IMG/VR virus record: IMGVR_UViG_3300010938_000117
Span: 1-28,567 of that record
Direction: 5' to 3' (one strand)
DNA from: a virus
DNA: 28,567 nt
Within the stretch, counting starts at the first letter, position 1. Every line of letters begins with the position of its first letter. Of the stretch, positions 6,643 through 15,733 are shown piece by piece. The notes below the pieces were generated by a model. That model searched no databases and was not told where the DNA came from. It saw only the letters and a list, made by a program, of their open reading frames with translations. The position numbers and the translations under genes are program-made.

Positions 6643-8305
6643 AGACAAAAAAATATTTTTAGCAGAGTTTGATGCAAATAATGAACCTTATCTGAAGAAG
6701 CTTAGTCAAGCGGAGCTTGCGACTAAGAAAGCTTCAGAGAGGATTCAGAGTTCTGTTAGTAAAATTGGTCAATCTTTTATAGCATTATCGGGGACTTTTG
6801 TTTCGCTCAGTTTTATAAAATCATCTATTGACGCTTATGTTGAAAGTGCCAAAAATCTTGAAAAGCTTGAAAGAGCTTTTGGGAAATTAAGTACTGCGAT
6901 GAAAATGTGGATTGACAAAATGGAAATGTCAACGAGATTTGGTGATGAAGAAATAACATCAGCGATGGCGAGAATCGGATTATATGTAAAAGAAGAAACT
7001 CTACTTAAAAAACTTACAGAGGCAACTATTGATTTTGCAGCTGCTAAAGATATGGATTTGACAGCTGCTGCAGAGTTAGTTACAAAGACAATCGTAAGCA
7101 GTAATAATGCGCTTGCACGGTACGGCATAAACATCGATACAACAAGCGATTCGCTATCAAAAGCAAATCAGATACTTGAACAATTTTCTGTGATGCAGGG
7201 AATGGGTAAACTATCAACTGACAGCGCTACGGATAGTCTCCTTGCACAAGAAAAAGCATTAGAAAATATGAAAGAACAATTAGGCGAAAACCTTTTGCCT
7301 ATATGGAGCACATTTCTTGAAACTCTTAATCAAATTATTTATTCATTCAAAGTATTGTTTCAAGCTATTTCTGGTAATCGTAATTTTTCTGATTTATTTG
7401 TTCCCATCAATGAATTGATTGCAAGAGATGAAAGACAAAAAGAAATTGGGCAAAAACTTTTGAATGAATTTAGGGGGCGCAATCCACTTGGCATAAGCAG
7501 TTTTGATCAGGTTAAACAGCAGATTGCAGGCGTTATACCTATTGTTGGGAGTGATAATGAAAAAGTTAAAACTGGTAAATCGAAAGAAGATAGAAAAAAG
7601 ATTTTTCCTCTTGATGCTTTAGGATTTGATTATACATTGCCTCCAAGGGAAACTAATTTTCCCACGATGGAAGAAGCAGCAGCAAATATGAAAGAAGTGT
7701 TTGCTAAGAATCTTGAAGATATAATGCTTGAAAAAACTACTGAGTGGCTTGAAGAAAGTGCAAATAATTTTCTTGACAGAATGAATCAGGTTAATTCAAT
7801 TGCTTATCAGTTTCAAAGTATTTTTAATATTGCTGCGGATTCTTTCGTTGGTAAATTGGTTTCAGGTGTTGATACTGTTGTATCAATTCTTAATTTATTA
7901 TCATCCATAAGTCAATTAGCAAGCGGACAGGCATTTTTCGGACTAACTTTTGCAAAGGGGGGAACAGTTATAAATAAAAACGGAAGATTAAGTATTGGTG
8001 AAATTCCTCGTTTTGCAGGTGGTGGAACTTTTATGGTTCCGCCGGGATACAGCGGAGACAATTATCCAATAATGGTTAAAAGTGGTGAGAGGGTTGATAT
8101 TACTCCAACTTCACAGGTTCCACATATCACTCAACTTCTGAGACAAATAAATAATTCGATTCAGGCAGCAACAAAAACAAATGTTAAAACAAGACAAATA
8201 CCTGTAGTAGTTAATCTGCAGCTTGATGGCAAATCACTTACTCGCACAAGCAAACACTTTGAAAATAATCTTGTAAGAGGCGGGCAGAATTTCGATGAGT
8301 TATAG
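6635..8305 (+). CDS. tape measure protein
   Basis: 556 residues. Such proteins fill the growing tail tube and set its length. Signs are the N-terminal 'LSQAELATKKASERIQSSV' coiled segment, hydrophobic 'SFIALSGTFVSLSFI', a long helical body with Ala-rich stretches ('DFAAAKDMDLTAAAELVTKT'), a hydrophobic segment near 415-440, and a C-terminal 'ARFAGGGTF...GERVDITP'-like region that is very common in phage tape measures (here from about residue 470). It is short for the family; at roughly 0.15 nm per residue it would suggest a tail near 80 nm. It overlaps the GT frame upstream and the next gene downstream (8295-8305). Confidence 0.88.
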   Translation: MAKDKKIFLAEFDANNEPYLKKLSQAELATKKASERIQSSVSKIGQSFIALSGTFVSLSFIKSSIDAYVESAKNLEKLERAFGKLSTAMKMWIDKMEMSTRFGDEEITSAMARIGLYVKEETLLKKLTEATIDFAAAKDMDLTAAAELVTKTIVSSNNALARYGINIDTTSDSLSKANQILEQFSVMQGMGKLSTDSATDSLLAQEKALENMKEQLGENLLPIWSTFLETLNQIIYSFKVLFQAISGNRNFSDLFVPINELIARDERQKEIGQKLLNEFRGRNPLGISSFDQVKQQIAGVIPIVGSDNEKVKTGKSKEDRKKIFPLDALGFDYTLPPRETNFPTMEEAAANMKEVFAKNLEDIMLEKTTEWLEESANNFLDRMNQVNSIAYQFQSIFNIAADSFVGKLVSGVDTVVSILNLLSSISQLASGQAFFGLTFAKGGTVINKNGRLSIGEIPRFAGGGTFMVPPGYSGDNYPIMVKSGERVDITPTSQVPHITQLLRQINNSIQAATKTNVKTRQIPVVVNLQLDGKSLTRTSKHFENNLVRGGQNFDEL

Positions 8306-9716
8306 TATTAAAATAGGTGGTATTGATAAGTCAAATTATGTTGTAGATATAGATAATATATCTATAATCAGAAAAAACAGAACAGGAGAGCCGGTATCTG
8401 ATATAATAAAAATTAAAATTGTTAAAAATTATGCAGGTTACATTACAGAGGGAACTGAAGTAGAAATATTTGAAGGTAATGTGCCTATTTGGTGGGGCTA
8501 TGTAACAAGATTAAAAGATGATCTTGTTTATAAAACAATTGATGTTGCACCGCTTGAATTTAGGCTTGCTTCTTATCCGCTTTATTCAACTGCTTTGCAT
8601 AATAAAATTATAGATGTTGCAAACTGGGGAGGTGCAAAAACTTTTTCGCCTTCAAATGTTAACACTACATCAGACAGAATTACAATAACTTCTCACGGAT
8701 TTACTTCCGGTGATGTTGTGGCATTAAAATCAACAGGGACATTGCCTTCGCCTTTACAAACTAATGTGCAATATTCGGTATCTGTGATTGATGCAAATAC
8801 AATTGAATTGATGGATCCGCCTGTTGGTGCGCCTGGTTCAGGAATAGTTGATTTAATAACTCAAGGTTCTGGCACGCATAGTATAACAAATAATTTAGAC
8901 TTAAATAAATTTTGCAGATATGATAATGTTTATCTGCCTAATGTAAGTATCGAATGGCTTTTGAAATCGATGTTTGCAGTGATTGGCGCAACTTTAACTG
9001 TTGAAAATCCTCTTTATCCATTTGAAAGCAGAAGTTTGAGTTTGAGTAATGTTGCATTGGATTATAATATGATGAAAGTAATCGGATTGCCTTATGCTAC
9101 ATCTACTCCGGATGAAACTGATAAACCGCAAATACTAAATTGCCTGCAGTTATTTCAAAGATTAGTTCAGATTTTCAAAATGACTTTTGTTACCTACGGA
9201 AGTTTAGGCAGTAAGAATTATGCGCTTTTAAGAACAGCTTCTTATTCAAAGTTTGATTTTAATAATCTTTTAGTTGAAGATTATGAAACGGAAGATATTT
9301 TTAACGATGCTGATTCAGTTTATGGCGTTGAGATGCTGGCATCAACAATTGGGGGGACCTGTAGGAATTATTATAATTCCACAACAAAAACTGCATTAGT
9401 CGAAGGTGCGAGCATCAGTTCATCTAATCCGCAAAATCTTTATCCGTTCCCAAGTAATCTGAAAATATTGGTAAGATATGCAAGCGGAAGCGGTCATCCA
9501 ACTTATCATATAGAATTTGATACTTCGCCAATACCGACTGAAAAATATATACCAATTACATCTTGTATTGATGGTTATTATCAAGCGATTGAAAATGATG
9601 TACAGTATGAGAGCATTACAGCAAAAGCAGTTAATTATCTTACAATGATTAACAAAGCGCCTGTTGTCTATTGTGATATTAATCTTAAAAACAGACAAGT
9701 GGAGATTTACCAATGA
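8295..9716 (+). CDS. tail tip / hub-like protein
   Basis: 473 residues. The N-terminus ('SIKIGGIDKSNYVVDIDNISIIR' split by strands, then 'EGTEVEIFEGNVPIWWGYV') has the beta-rich pattern of tail hub or distal tail proteins that form the ring at the tail tip. A separate insert at about residues 112-200 ('TSHGFTSGDVVALKSTG' then 'YSVSVIDANTIELM') looks like an added small beta domain of the kind often found in phage adhesins. The C-terminal half carries a further alpha/beta part. It overlaps the tape measure gene by 11 nt and the next gene by 4 nt (ATGA). The exact family is not identified. Confidence 0.6.
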   Translation: MSYSIKIGGIDKSNYVVDIDNISIIRKNRTGEPVSDIIKIKIVKNYAGYITEGTEVEIFEGNVPIWWGYVTRLKDDLVYKTIDVAPLEFRLASYPLYSTALHNKIIDVANWGGAKTFSPSNVNTTSDRITITSHGFTSGDVVALKSTGTLPSPLQTNVQYSVSVIDANTIELMDPPVGAPGSGIVDLITQGSGTHSITNNLDLNKFCRYDNVYLPNVSIEWLLKSMFAVIGATLTVENPLYPFESRSLSLSNVALDYNMMKVIGLPYATSTPDETDKPQILNCLQLFQRLVQIFKMTFVTYGSLGSKNYALLRTASYSKFDFNNLLVEDYETEDIFNDADSVYGVEMLASTIGGTCRNYYNSTTKTALVEGASISSSNPQNLYPFPSNLKILVRYASGSGHPTYHIEFDTSPIPTEKYIPITSCIDGYYQAIENDVQYESITAKAVNYLTMINKAPVVYCDINLKNRQVEIYQ

Positions 9717-10249
9717 TTTTTGGTGATCAATATCCGGTAATTGAAGGAATATCGAGTGGAATAAAAACACTTTTGATTAACAGCAATCTTGAGCCGGATT
9801 GGATACAACCAAATGAAATAGAACATCAATCAGTGATAAATGGTTACAGAAGTTATACAAGGGTATCACTCCCACACGCTGAATTTAAGGTAATAGTTAA
9901 TTTATTTAAGTACGCTAATCCCGGACAGGCGTTCTGGAATATTTATCAGTACTTGGGGCAGGATGTTTATTTTTATCCGCACGGCAATAACGAAACAATA
10001 AAAATAAAAGCACACTTAGTTGATATTACACCGTTTTATTTAGAACAGCCGTGGCATTATGATGCGTGCGAGTTGATTTTAAGAAGTGTGGAACCGGTAA
10101 GTTACACACAAGAAAGTTTTGACAGAATATTAATTACAGGCGATGGTAAACAAGTAAAAACTAAAGATGGAAAGAACATATCAATTAAAAAAGGTACTGC
10201 CGTCGATAGTCAAAAACCTGATGATGGGGGCGGTGCTTATGATATTTAA
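9713..10249 (+). CDS. tail tip protein of unknown family
   Basis: 178 residues, beta-rich, with 'FKVIVNLFKYANPGQAFWN' and 'HYDACELILRSVEPVSYT', a pattern similar to the distal tail domains that end in a strand reading '...RSVEP'. The last 40 residues are polar and repetitive in character (GDGKQVKTKDGKNISIKKGT), perhaps a flexible link to fibres. It overlaps the hub gene by ATGA and is the last gene before the signal-peptide genes begin. Function is inferred from position. Confidence 0.55.
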   Translation: MIFGDQYPVIEGISSGIKTLLINSNLEPDWIQPNEIEHQSVINGYRSYTRVSLPHAEFKVIVNLFKYANPGQAFWNIYQYLGQDVYFYPHGNNETIKIKAHLVDITPFYLEQPWHYDACELILRSVEPVSYTQESFDRILITGDGKQVKTKDGKNISIKKGTAVDSQKPDDGGGAYDI

Positions 10250-10271
10250 GAAATTTAAGGAGATAAATAAA

Positions 10272-11354
10272 ATGAAAAAAATATTTTTGCTGTTAATGCT
10301 CTTAACTTACTGTGGTTTTGCACAAACAACCACTACAATAAACGAGCTGAATACTAAAACAAATTTAGATTCGGCAGATTATTTTATAATTGCACAAGCC
10401 ACAGACAGTGCAAATTATAAAATTCCATTTGACGCAATTGTGGATAAGATAGAAGATTCCCTTGCGAAATCACAAATTGCATATAAGAATGCTTACAATA
10501 CTTTTTTATATCCACAAACATTAAATGGATTTACTTCTGGGGGGTCATCTACTTTTAATTCAAACGCAACTTTTAACGGTACCACTACTGTAAACGGTGG
10601 AATTACTTTTAATTCCCGACCAACTTTTTATGGTGCATTATTTAACGCTGCAGATTATGGATTGATAAGATTTAACGATTCAACTTATTTCTATTACGGA
10701 CAAACTACATTTTACAATAATCCGGTTGTATTTGACGGCAACAGTCCAATAACTCTTTATGGCAATCTTAATACGATAGCGGGAGCAAAAATAAAAATTC
10801 CATCTGCAATATACTCTGCTGATTTTACAGCGCTTGGATATGTTGGTTCAGATGGTTCGGGGGCTGTTGTGTTTGATTATGGATCGAGTGCATCCAACCG
10901 AGATACGCTTGCATCAAGGAAGTATGTCAGAACGAATTATTTTGATTTGAATTATAACAATACGATAAGCGGAAATAATACTTACTTAGGTACAAACACT
11001 TATACAAATACAACTTACTTTGACGGTATAACTCAGGTAAGAGGAGCTTTAGTAATACAGATTGATTCCGTTGCTGTTACCTCGGATGGAACATTCTATG
11101 TTACGAGTGGTACAGGCAAAGTGGTATTACACAATTCAACAGGTTCTTCTAAAACCATAACAACAATATCCGGCGGTAATCACGGGCAGGAAATAACTTT
11201 GATTTGCGGACCATCATCAGATCCGATTGTTATTAATAATGGGACTAATGTCAAACTTTCTGGTGGTGTAAACTTTACGATGGATGGCTATGATAATGTT
11301 ACTTTAGTAAACTATTGGGGGGTTTGGATAGAAATAGCAAGAAGCAATAATTAA
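10272..11354 (+). CDS. tail-fibre-like protein with a signal peptide
   Basis: 360 residues from ATG 10272, chosen because AAGGAG lies at 10257-10262; the longer frame from 10167 would overlap the previous gene. Residues 1-18 form a signal peptide (KK, 'IFLLLMLLTYCGFAQ'), with likely cleavage after FAQ or just before the Q. The next part, 'TINELNTKTNLDSADYFIIAQ', is the N-terminal pattern of phage tail fibres. The body is rich in Thr, Asn, Gly and Tyr with repeated 'FNGTTTVNG'-like strands, as in trimeric beta-helical fibres. A secreted fibre is unexpected, because virion parts assemble in the cytoplasm. It heads a run of exported genes. Confidence 0.7.
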   Translation: MKKIFLLLMLLTYCGFAQTTTTINELNTKTNLDSADYFIIAQATDSANYKIPFDAIVDKIEDSLAKSQIAYKNAYNTFLYPQTLNGFTSGGSSTFNSNATFNGTTTVNGGITFNSRPTFYGALFNAADYGLIRFNDSTYFYYGQTTFYNNPVVFDGNSPITLYGNLNTIAGAKIKIPSAIYSADFTALGYVGSDGSGAVVFDYGSSASNRDTLASRKYVRTNYFDLNYNNTISGNNTYLGTNTYTNTTYFDGITQVRGALVIQIDSVAVTSDGTFYVTSGTGKVVLHNSTGSSKTITTISGGNHGQEITLICGPSSDPIVINNGTNVKLSGGVNFTMDGYDNVTLVNYWGVWIEIARSNN

Positions 11355-11365
11355 TGGAGATTAAA

Positions 11366-12364
11366 ATGAAAAAAATAATTTTATTTCTGATTTTGTTTTT
11401 TATAGCAGTTGGATATTCTCAGACAACAAAGAATATTTCAATTTACAGAGGCGATCAAACAATTCTGGAATTTAAGATACTTGGAAATTATTCAAGTTCT
11501 TTATTTCAATTTTATGTTAAAAGAAACAGAAATTTTGGAACGCCTTATCTCATTGTAAAATCATCGACCGATACTTCACAGATTAAAAAAGTTTATTCAG
11601 CCCCCTACACAACTGTCAAAGTCTATTTAAAAAATTACGACACTTACGATATAGTAAGTGCAAAAAATGTTTATGATCTTGTAAGGGATTCAGTTTATAC
11701 TGTCTTCACTGGCAACTTTGATTTGAGTTTTGATGTTGCGAATGATCTTAGCAATTACATATTTGATTATTATTACACTAAAGATCAAACGAGACAAATA
11801 GCTGGCGATAGTGCTAATGTTGCTTTGACTAAAGCAAAGCAAGCAATATCCGATTCTTTAGGACAGTATTTACAAGTTGGTGATTGGAGCAAAATAGTTG
11901 ATGAATACCCATTGACTACAGCGAGACTTTTATATCAACCAGCAGGACAGTTGAATTTATATTCAGCACCGATAACAAGTTTTTTGGATTTAGGTATTAC
12001 CGCTTCAAAGGTCGGAATACAGATAAAAGATTCATTGGGTGCGGTAGGACAAGATTTGTTACCGAAAGGGCAGGCATTGTATAGTTTAGGTTCATTAGAC
12101 CATCTATGGTATGGACTTTATGTTTATCGAGAAATAAATGTTCTTCATTCAGCATTTGAATTTAATGCACCCAGAGACGCTTTTGTAAAGATGGATTTAG
12201 GAAATGTTGATTTTAGGAACGGGGATGGAACTAATGGTGGTTCTGTTAAATTTACGGGGCAGATAATTGCTCCTTATATCCCTGCTCAGGCAGATACAGC
12301 AGGATTGCCAGTAGGGACTTTGTATTACGACACTAATGGTTTTATAAAGAGGAAAGCCAATTGA
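11366..12364 (+). CDS. baseplate/fibre-like protein with a signal peptide
   Basis: 332 residues from ATG 11366, with GGAG at 11356-11359; ATG 11354 is in frame but has no site. Residues 1-20 form a signal peptide ('IILFLILFFIAVGYSQ'). After it comes 'NISIYRGDQTILEFKILG', close to the N-terminal domain of phage upper baseplate (BppU-like) proteins. The C-terminus ('LPVGTLYYDTNGFIKRK') is a common end of phage fibres. A middle stretch (about 145-180) may be a short coiled coil. Its last codons overlap the TTG start of the next gene. Confidence 0.68.
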   Translation: MKKIILFLILFFIAVGYSQTTKNISIYRGDQTILEFKILGNYSSSLFQFYVKRNRNFGTPYLIVKSSTDTSQIKKVYSAPYTTVKVYLKNYDTYDIVSAKNVYDLVRDSVYTVFTGNFDLSFDVANDLSNYIFDYYYTKDQTRQIAGDSANVALTKAKQAISDSLGQYLQVGDWSKIVDEYPLTTARLLYQPAGQLNLYSAPITSFLDLGITASKVGIQIKDSLGAVGQDLLPKGQALYSLGSLDHLWYGLYVYREINVLHSAFEFNAPRDAFVKMDLGNVDFRNGDGTNGGSVKFTGQIIAPYIPAQADTAGLPVGTLYYDTNGFIKRKAN

Positions 12365-13569
12365 AAATTTTAATATTTATACTGTTTACTTCTGTAGTCT
12401 TTCCACAGAAGTTAATATTTAATATTCCTGCAAGTGTGGCGGGAAATATTGATTATGATAATCATTTTATTGATTTCTTTTATGGCGGAAGAAATATTTA
12501 CGACAATACTGGCATAACTCGAAATCTAAGGCATTCAGGGTTTTTCTTTTTTGAAGATACTTTATTTGCAATAGATTCAAGTTGGATAGATTCAACTTAC
12601 CACGATGCCTTCAGAATAAGATATAATCACGGAGATATTTTTCCCCATTATGTTAACAACCAAGACACAGGCAGACATTCTATCTTTCAATATCAAGGAG
12701 AATATTTTTCTACCGATGAAGAGGAAGCTGTTGCCACAATGGGATTTTGGATAAATAGAAACGATTTGAACGGCAATGGTTTAATATTCTTAACGGTACA
12801 GGGGGAATCTTATATTTTAAGTGCTTCTAATGTCGGAATAAAAGGATATTCGGATAATATTTGGGAAGTATCTAAGGTAATAGATAATTATAGTTACTTG
12901 AAAATTAAACTTTATAATTATAAATATGCCAATCTTTATTTGTTTTTCAGACCTTCAATTTATGGTAATAATCCAGTAACCCAATTAGTTATTTATAACC
13001 CGACAATAATTTATTCGCAAAATATTAACCCATATAAAAGATATACCTCTTTAGCAGAAAAAGATACAAGTGTTTCAAGAGGGAAAAGAATTTTATATGT
13101 AGGTGATTCACAATATAACGATGGATACTTCCATAAAACTTTAGCCGAATATACAGGTGCAGAAATTATAGATGAACATTATGGTGGTTATAGGATGGCT
13201 TACTCACCTACAAGTTGGTTTTATCAAGACACAATTAAGAATAAAGTTTTTGCTGTTCCTAATGTAGATATTTATTTCTTTCCTATTTCTTCAAATGATA
13301 ATCCAGGCGGAAATACAAGGCAGAGTGCTATTGATTCTGTTAAATATTTTTACCCTGTTTACGGAGATCCGCCAGATACAGTAACAGCGAAGCTGGCAAG
13401 ATTTAATTCTTTAAGTGAATCTGATAAAGCAAGCATATTCGGATTTCAGCAAACTTATTCTGCATATATAGAACAAATAAAAGCACTTAATCCAACAGCA
13501 AGAATTATATTAGCTTCAGTTCCTATTGGTGCGGTTCAGGAACTATGGCGGGTGGAGTTGATAGTTTAG
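12361..13569 (+). CDS. SGNH/GDSL esterase, N-terminal part (frame broken)
   Basis: 402 residues starting at TTG 12361, which overlaps the upstream stop. A signal peptide ('ILIFILFTSVVFPQ') is followed by a beta-rich, perhaps carbohydrate-binding domain (about 20-235). The SGNH hydrolase domain then begins: 'ILYVGDSQYNDG' carries the nucleophile Ser250 and 'PISSNDN' is block III with Asn312. The frame drifts into an unrelated tail after 'IILASVPIGAVQ' and stops at 13567-13569. The catalytic Asp and His lie in the next frame (13545-13874). Such enzymes remove acetyl groups from surface polysaccharides and often occur on phage tails. Confidence 0.78.
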   Translation: MKILIFILFTSVVFPQKLIFNIPASVAGNIDYDNHFIDFFYGGRNIYDNTGITRNLRHSGFFFFEDTLFAIDSSWIDSTYHDAFRIRYNHGDIFPHYVNNQDTGRHSIFQYQGEYFSTDEEEAVATMGFWINRNDLNGNGLIFLTVQGESYILSASNVGIKGYSDNIWEVSKVIDNYSYLKIKLYNYKYANLYLFFRPSIYGNNPVTQLVIYNPTIIYSQNINPYKRYTSLAEKDTSVSRGKRILYVGDSQYNDGYFHKTLAEYTGAEIIDEHYGGYRMAYSPTSWFYQDTIKNKVFAVPNVDIYFFPISSNDNPGGNTRQSAIDSVKYFYPVYGDPPDTVTAKLARFNSLSESDKASIFGFQQTYSAYIEQIKALNPTARIILASVPIGAVQELWRVELIV

Positions 13570-13874
13570 GATATGGTATTTGGCAACCACCTTATTCTCC
13601 TGCTGAGAGAATATTAAATGCGTTACCAAACCATATATTAAAACAGAGTCAAATTAGGGCATTAGCAACAAAATACGGAATAGAATATATAGACTTGATG
13701 GGAACTTTTACAAACGGAGTTAATAATGGGGATGGTGTAAGATTGGATTTTTATAACTTCAATCAATTTTGTGCTGATGGTGTACATTGGGATTTACAGA
13801 GTGGTGAAATCAAAAAACGGATAGCAATTTTATTAAAGGATTATCTAAAAGGTGCTTATGAATATGTCCCTTAG
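13545..13874 (+). CDS. SGNH/GDSL esterase, C-terminal part in the -1 frame
   Basis: 109 residues that complete the hydrolase. 'YGIEYIDLMGTF' is block IV-like and 'CADGVHWD' is block V with the catalytic Asp78 and His81 of this fragment. One missing base near 13537-13541 would join the two frames as '...PIGAVQGTMAGGVDSLGYG...', a smooth reading through the domain. No classic slippery heptamer is present, so a natural indel or a sequencing error is more likely than programmed frameshifting. ATG 13545 has only a poor ribosome binding site. If the break is real, both halves are probably inactive alone. Confidence 0.75.
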   Translation: MAGGVDSLGYGIWQPPYSPAERILNALPNHILKQSQIRALATKYGIEYIDLMGTFTNGVNNGDGVRLDFYNFNQFCADGVHWDLQSGEIKKRIAILLKDYLKGAYEYVP

Positions 13875-14184
13875 CATAACTCTTTTAATTATATCGGCAG
13901 TGTCTAAGGGCATTGCCGATTATATAATATTTAACACTGATTATATGCAGAAAAGATATTATGGACAGAAAAGAAATTTTCTGCAAAAGTATTTGCCATT
14001 TTTATTTGATTGGTGGCATTTCTTTGATGCAATAAGAATAAGTTGTTTTATAATTCTGATTATTATGTTTTTAGGTTCACAATGGTGGTGGTTTTTTGTA
14101 ATATTTTTTTTACACGGTTTAATGTTTGAGATAGTTTATGGATTTAAGGAAATATACAATACAAAAGAAAGGAATAGGCAATGA
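13858..14184 (+). CDS. small integral membrane protein
   Basis: About 108 residues from ATG 13858 (AAAAGG at 13847-13852). GTG 13852 and ATG 13864 are alternative starts. Three hydrophobic segments are visible: 'SITLLIISAVSKGIADYIIF', 'ISCFIILIIMFLG' and 'WWWFFVIFFLHGLMF'. A basic stretch with many Tyr, Lys and Arg residues lies between the first two. No family is recognised. It is embedded in the exported cassette, overlapping the esterase upstream and the lipoprotein downstream (ATGA). Its C-terminal coding sequence is partly repeated 2.2 kb downstream at 16311. An anchor or superinfection-exclusion role is conceivable but unsupported. Confidence 0.65.
   Translation: MNMSLSITLLIISAVSKGIADYIIFNTDYMQKRYYGQKRNFLQKYLPFLFDWWHFFDAIRISCFIILIIMFLGSQWWWFFVIFFLHGLMFEIVYGFKEIYNTKERNRQ
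14116..14162 (+). repeat. direct repeat copy A (47 nt)
   Basis: This stretch inside the end of the membrane protein gene matches 16311-16357 at 41 of 47 positions, and all six differences are transitions. In the membrane protein frame it encodes GLMFEIVYGFKEIYN. Confidence 0.85.
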
Positions 14185-14564
14185 GAAACTTTTTTATGAT
14201 TCTTGTTTTATTCATTATGGTTGCAGTGATTAGCTGCAACGCTCAGCCAAGAAGTAATTATGAAATCAGGGTTGAACCTGTTGTCTCAGCTGTTAAATAT
14301 CATTTCTTTTTAGAAAAAAAATCCTCATCTGATTATAGACTGGTTGAAGATGCAGATTATTTAAATCCAAGCGTAATAGACCTTAAACTTGTTACTACTG
14401 CAAATGTTTATACAGTCGTGAACCTTCCGAATGATGGTTCTGAGTATAAAGTAGGTGTCGTTGCTGAAGATAGCGCTGGTTATTATAGTGCGATGGCTAC
14501 TGCAATAGTTAATGTTGGTACAATACCTAATAAACCTTCTGTAATTACATTTAAGAAATTATGA
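14181..14564 (+). CDS. putative lipoprotein with an Ig/fibronectin-like fold
   Basis: 127 residues. The N-terminus ('FFMILVLFIMVAVISCNAQ') is a signal peptide with a lipobox-like 'VISC', so Cys20 is probably lipidated and the protein anchored in a membrane. The rest resembles a single fibronectin type III-like domain ('YEIRVEPVVSAVKYHFFLEK', 'EYKVGVVAEDSAGYYS') followed by a short proline-containing tail. It overlaps the genes on both sides by ATGA. A host-surface role (lysogenic conversion) is as plausible as a virion role. Confidence 0.62.
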   Translation: MRNFFMILVLFIMVAVISCNAQPRSNYEIRVEPVVSAVKYHFFLEKKSSSDYRLVEDADYLNPSVIDLKLVTTANVYTVVNLPNDGSEYKVGVVAEDSAGYYSAMATAIVNVGTIPNKPSVITFKKL

Positions 14565-14935
14565 AGATTGTAATTTTATTTTTATTGTTTTATTCTTTTT
14601 CTTTTGCTCAAACGGTTTCGGTAACGGATACAACGAGCTTAATAAAACTACAGTTCAGTGAACCAATGTTACTAAGCAGTTTGACAAAAGATAAATTCAG
14701 TGTCTTTGATAGTTTGAAGCAATATAAAATTTATCGCCTTTTTGTTATTGCTTCTGATACATCGGCAGTTGCTTTGGAAACAGAACGATTACATTATAAA
14801 ACAATAGTAACGGTTAAGGCGGATAGTGTTAAAGACAAGGCAGGTAATTTAATAAAAGATGAAAATAAAACTTTTCTTATTTTTAACGGACTTGATACAT
14901 CAAGAGTAAAAAAACCAATAATCAAGGTAAAGTAG
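14561..14935 (+). CDS. exported Ig-like (Big_5-type) protein
   Basis: 124 residues with a signal peptide ('IVILFLLFYSFSFAQ'). The mature part has the pattern of bacterial Ig-like domain 5: 'IKLQFSEPMLLSSLTKDKFSV' near the start and 'VTVKADSVKDKAGNLI' near the end, a layout widespread in secreted proteins of Bacteroidota and relatives. One domain fills the whole mature protein. The start overlaps the lipoprotein stop (ATGA), and the next gene begins 1 nt after its stop. Function is unknown. Confidence 0.62.
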   Translation: MKIVILFLLFYSFSFAQTVSVTDTTSLIKLQFSEPMLLSSLTKDKFSVFDSLKQYKIYRLFVIASDTSAVALETERLHYKTIVTVKADSVKDKAGNLIKDENKTFLIFNGLDTSRVKKPIIKVK

Positions 14936-14936
14936 A

Positions 14937-15707
14937 ATGAAAAGACTAATTTTTGGCATAGCCATTATACTGTTAAACATCTCAGTTCATCCCCAGAGTG
15001 AATTGTTACTGCTGATGGGTGATGATGCAATCTGGTCACCTTTAAATATAACAAGCGCAACTCTTGTAAGTTGGTATGATGGTGATGTTGGTTTGCAACC
15101 GTTTGGTAGTGGAGTCCAGTGGGTGGGAAAATCGGGGAATGGGGAAATTGCTTATTCAAGTTATTTAAATCCTGCTAATAACCCAACCGCAATTAGTAAT
15201 GGATTAGATGGACATACTACAATAAGATTTGATGGAACGAGTGATTATTTAAAAGATACTATTACAATAGCACAACCAGTTACTTATTATTTAGTGATGA
15301 AACAAATAACTTGGACTGACGGCGATAATATAATAGGTGGTGGTGGTGATGCGACTTTATTGAGACAAAGAACCTCAACCCCAAATTTAAGTATTTATTC
15401 GGGCGTGGGATGGACTGCCAATAACACAGATTTAGCAGTTGATACTTGGGCTATTGTAAGGGTTGTTTTTAATGGTGCTTCTTCTTCGATTAAAATAAAT
15501 AATAACATAGCTACAACTGGAAATGCTGGCACAGCAGGGGCAACAAGATTTTGTTTGGGTGCTTATGTGGTGGTATCTAATGAAGGTATTAGTGATTACG
15601 CTAATATCGAGGTTGCTGAAATTATAATTTGTCAAGGTACTGTTTCGGCGGAAGATGATGCTAATATAATGGCTTACTTACATAAACGATATCCAAGTTT
15701 ACCGTAG
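14937..15707 (+). CDS. exported LamG/concanavalin-like protein
   Basis: 256 residues with a signal peptide ('LIFGIAIILLNISVHPQ'). The mature part reads like a LamG or concanavalin-A-like lectin domain: 'LVSWYDGDVGLQPFGSGV' at the start, 'TIRFDGTSDYLKD', 'PVTYYLVMKQ', 'WAIVRVVFNGASSSIKINN', and 'YANIEVAEIIICQGTVSAED' with a final 'IMAYLHKRYPSLP' helix. That last stretch is typical of LamG-like domains placed at the C-terminus of phage and secreted proteins. It could bind sugars on the host surface. It is only 1 nt from the Ig-like gene. Confidence 0.65.
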   Translation: MKRLIFGIAIILLNISVHPQSELLLLMGDDAIWSPLNITSATLVSWYDGDVGLQPFGSGVQWVGKSGNGEIAYSSYLNPANNPTAISNGLDGHTTIRFDGTSDYLKDTITIAQPVTYYLVMKQITWTDGDNIIGGGGDATLLRQRTSTPNLSIYSGVGWTANNTDLAVDTWAIVRVVFNGASSSIKINNNIATTGNAGTAGATRFCLGAYVVVSNEGISDYANIEVAEIIICQGTVSAEDDANIMAYLHKRYPSLP

Positions 15708-15733
15708 ATTAAAAAGATAAATGATTTGTCAAA

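Noticed and set aside
6835-7134. Antisense frame within the tape measure gene
   Set aside because: It lies wholly opposite a well-supported gene, has no promoter or ribosome binding site, and its Ser/Ala-rich reading is typical of a shadow frame.
9420-9770. Antisense frame of 116 codons across the tail tip genes
   Set aside because: Opposes two supported genes and reads as Ile/Phe/Cys-rich low-quality sequence without homology-like motifs.
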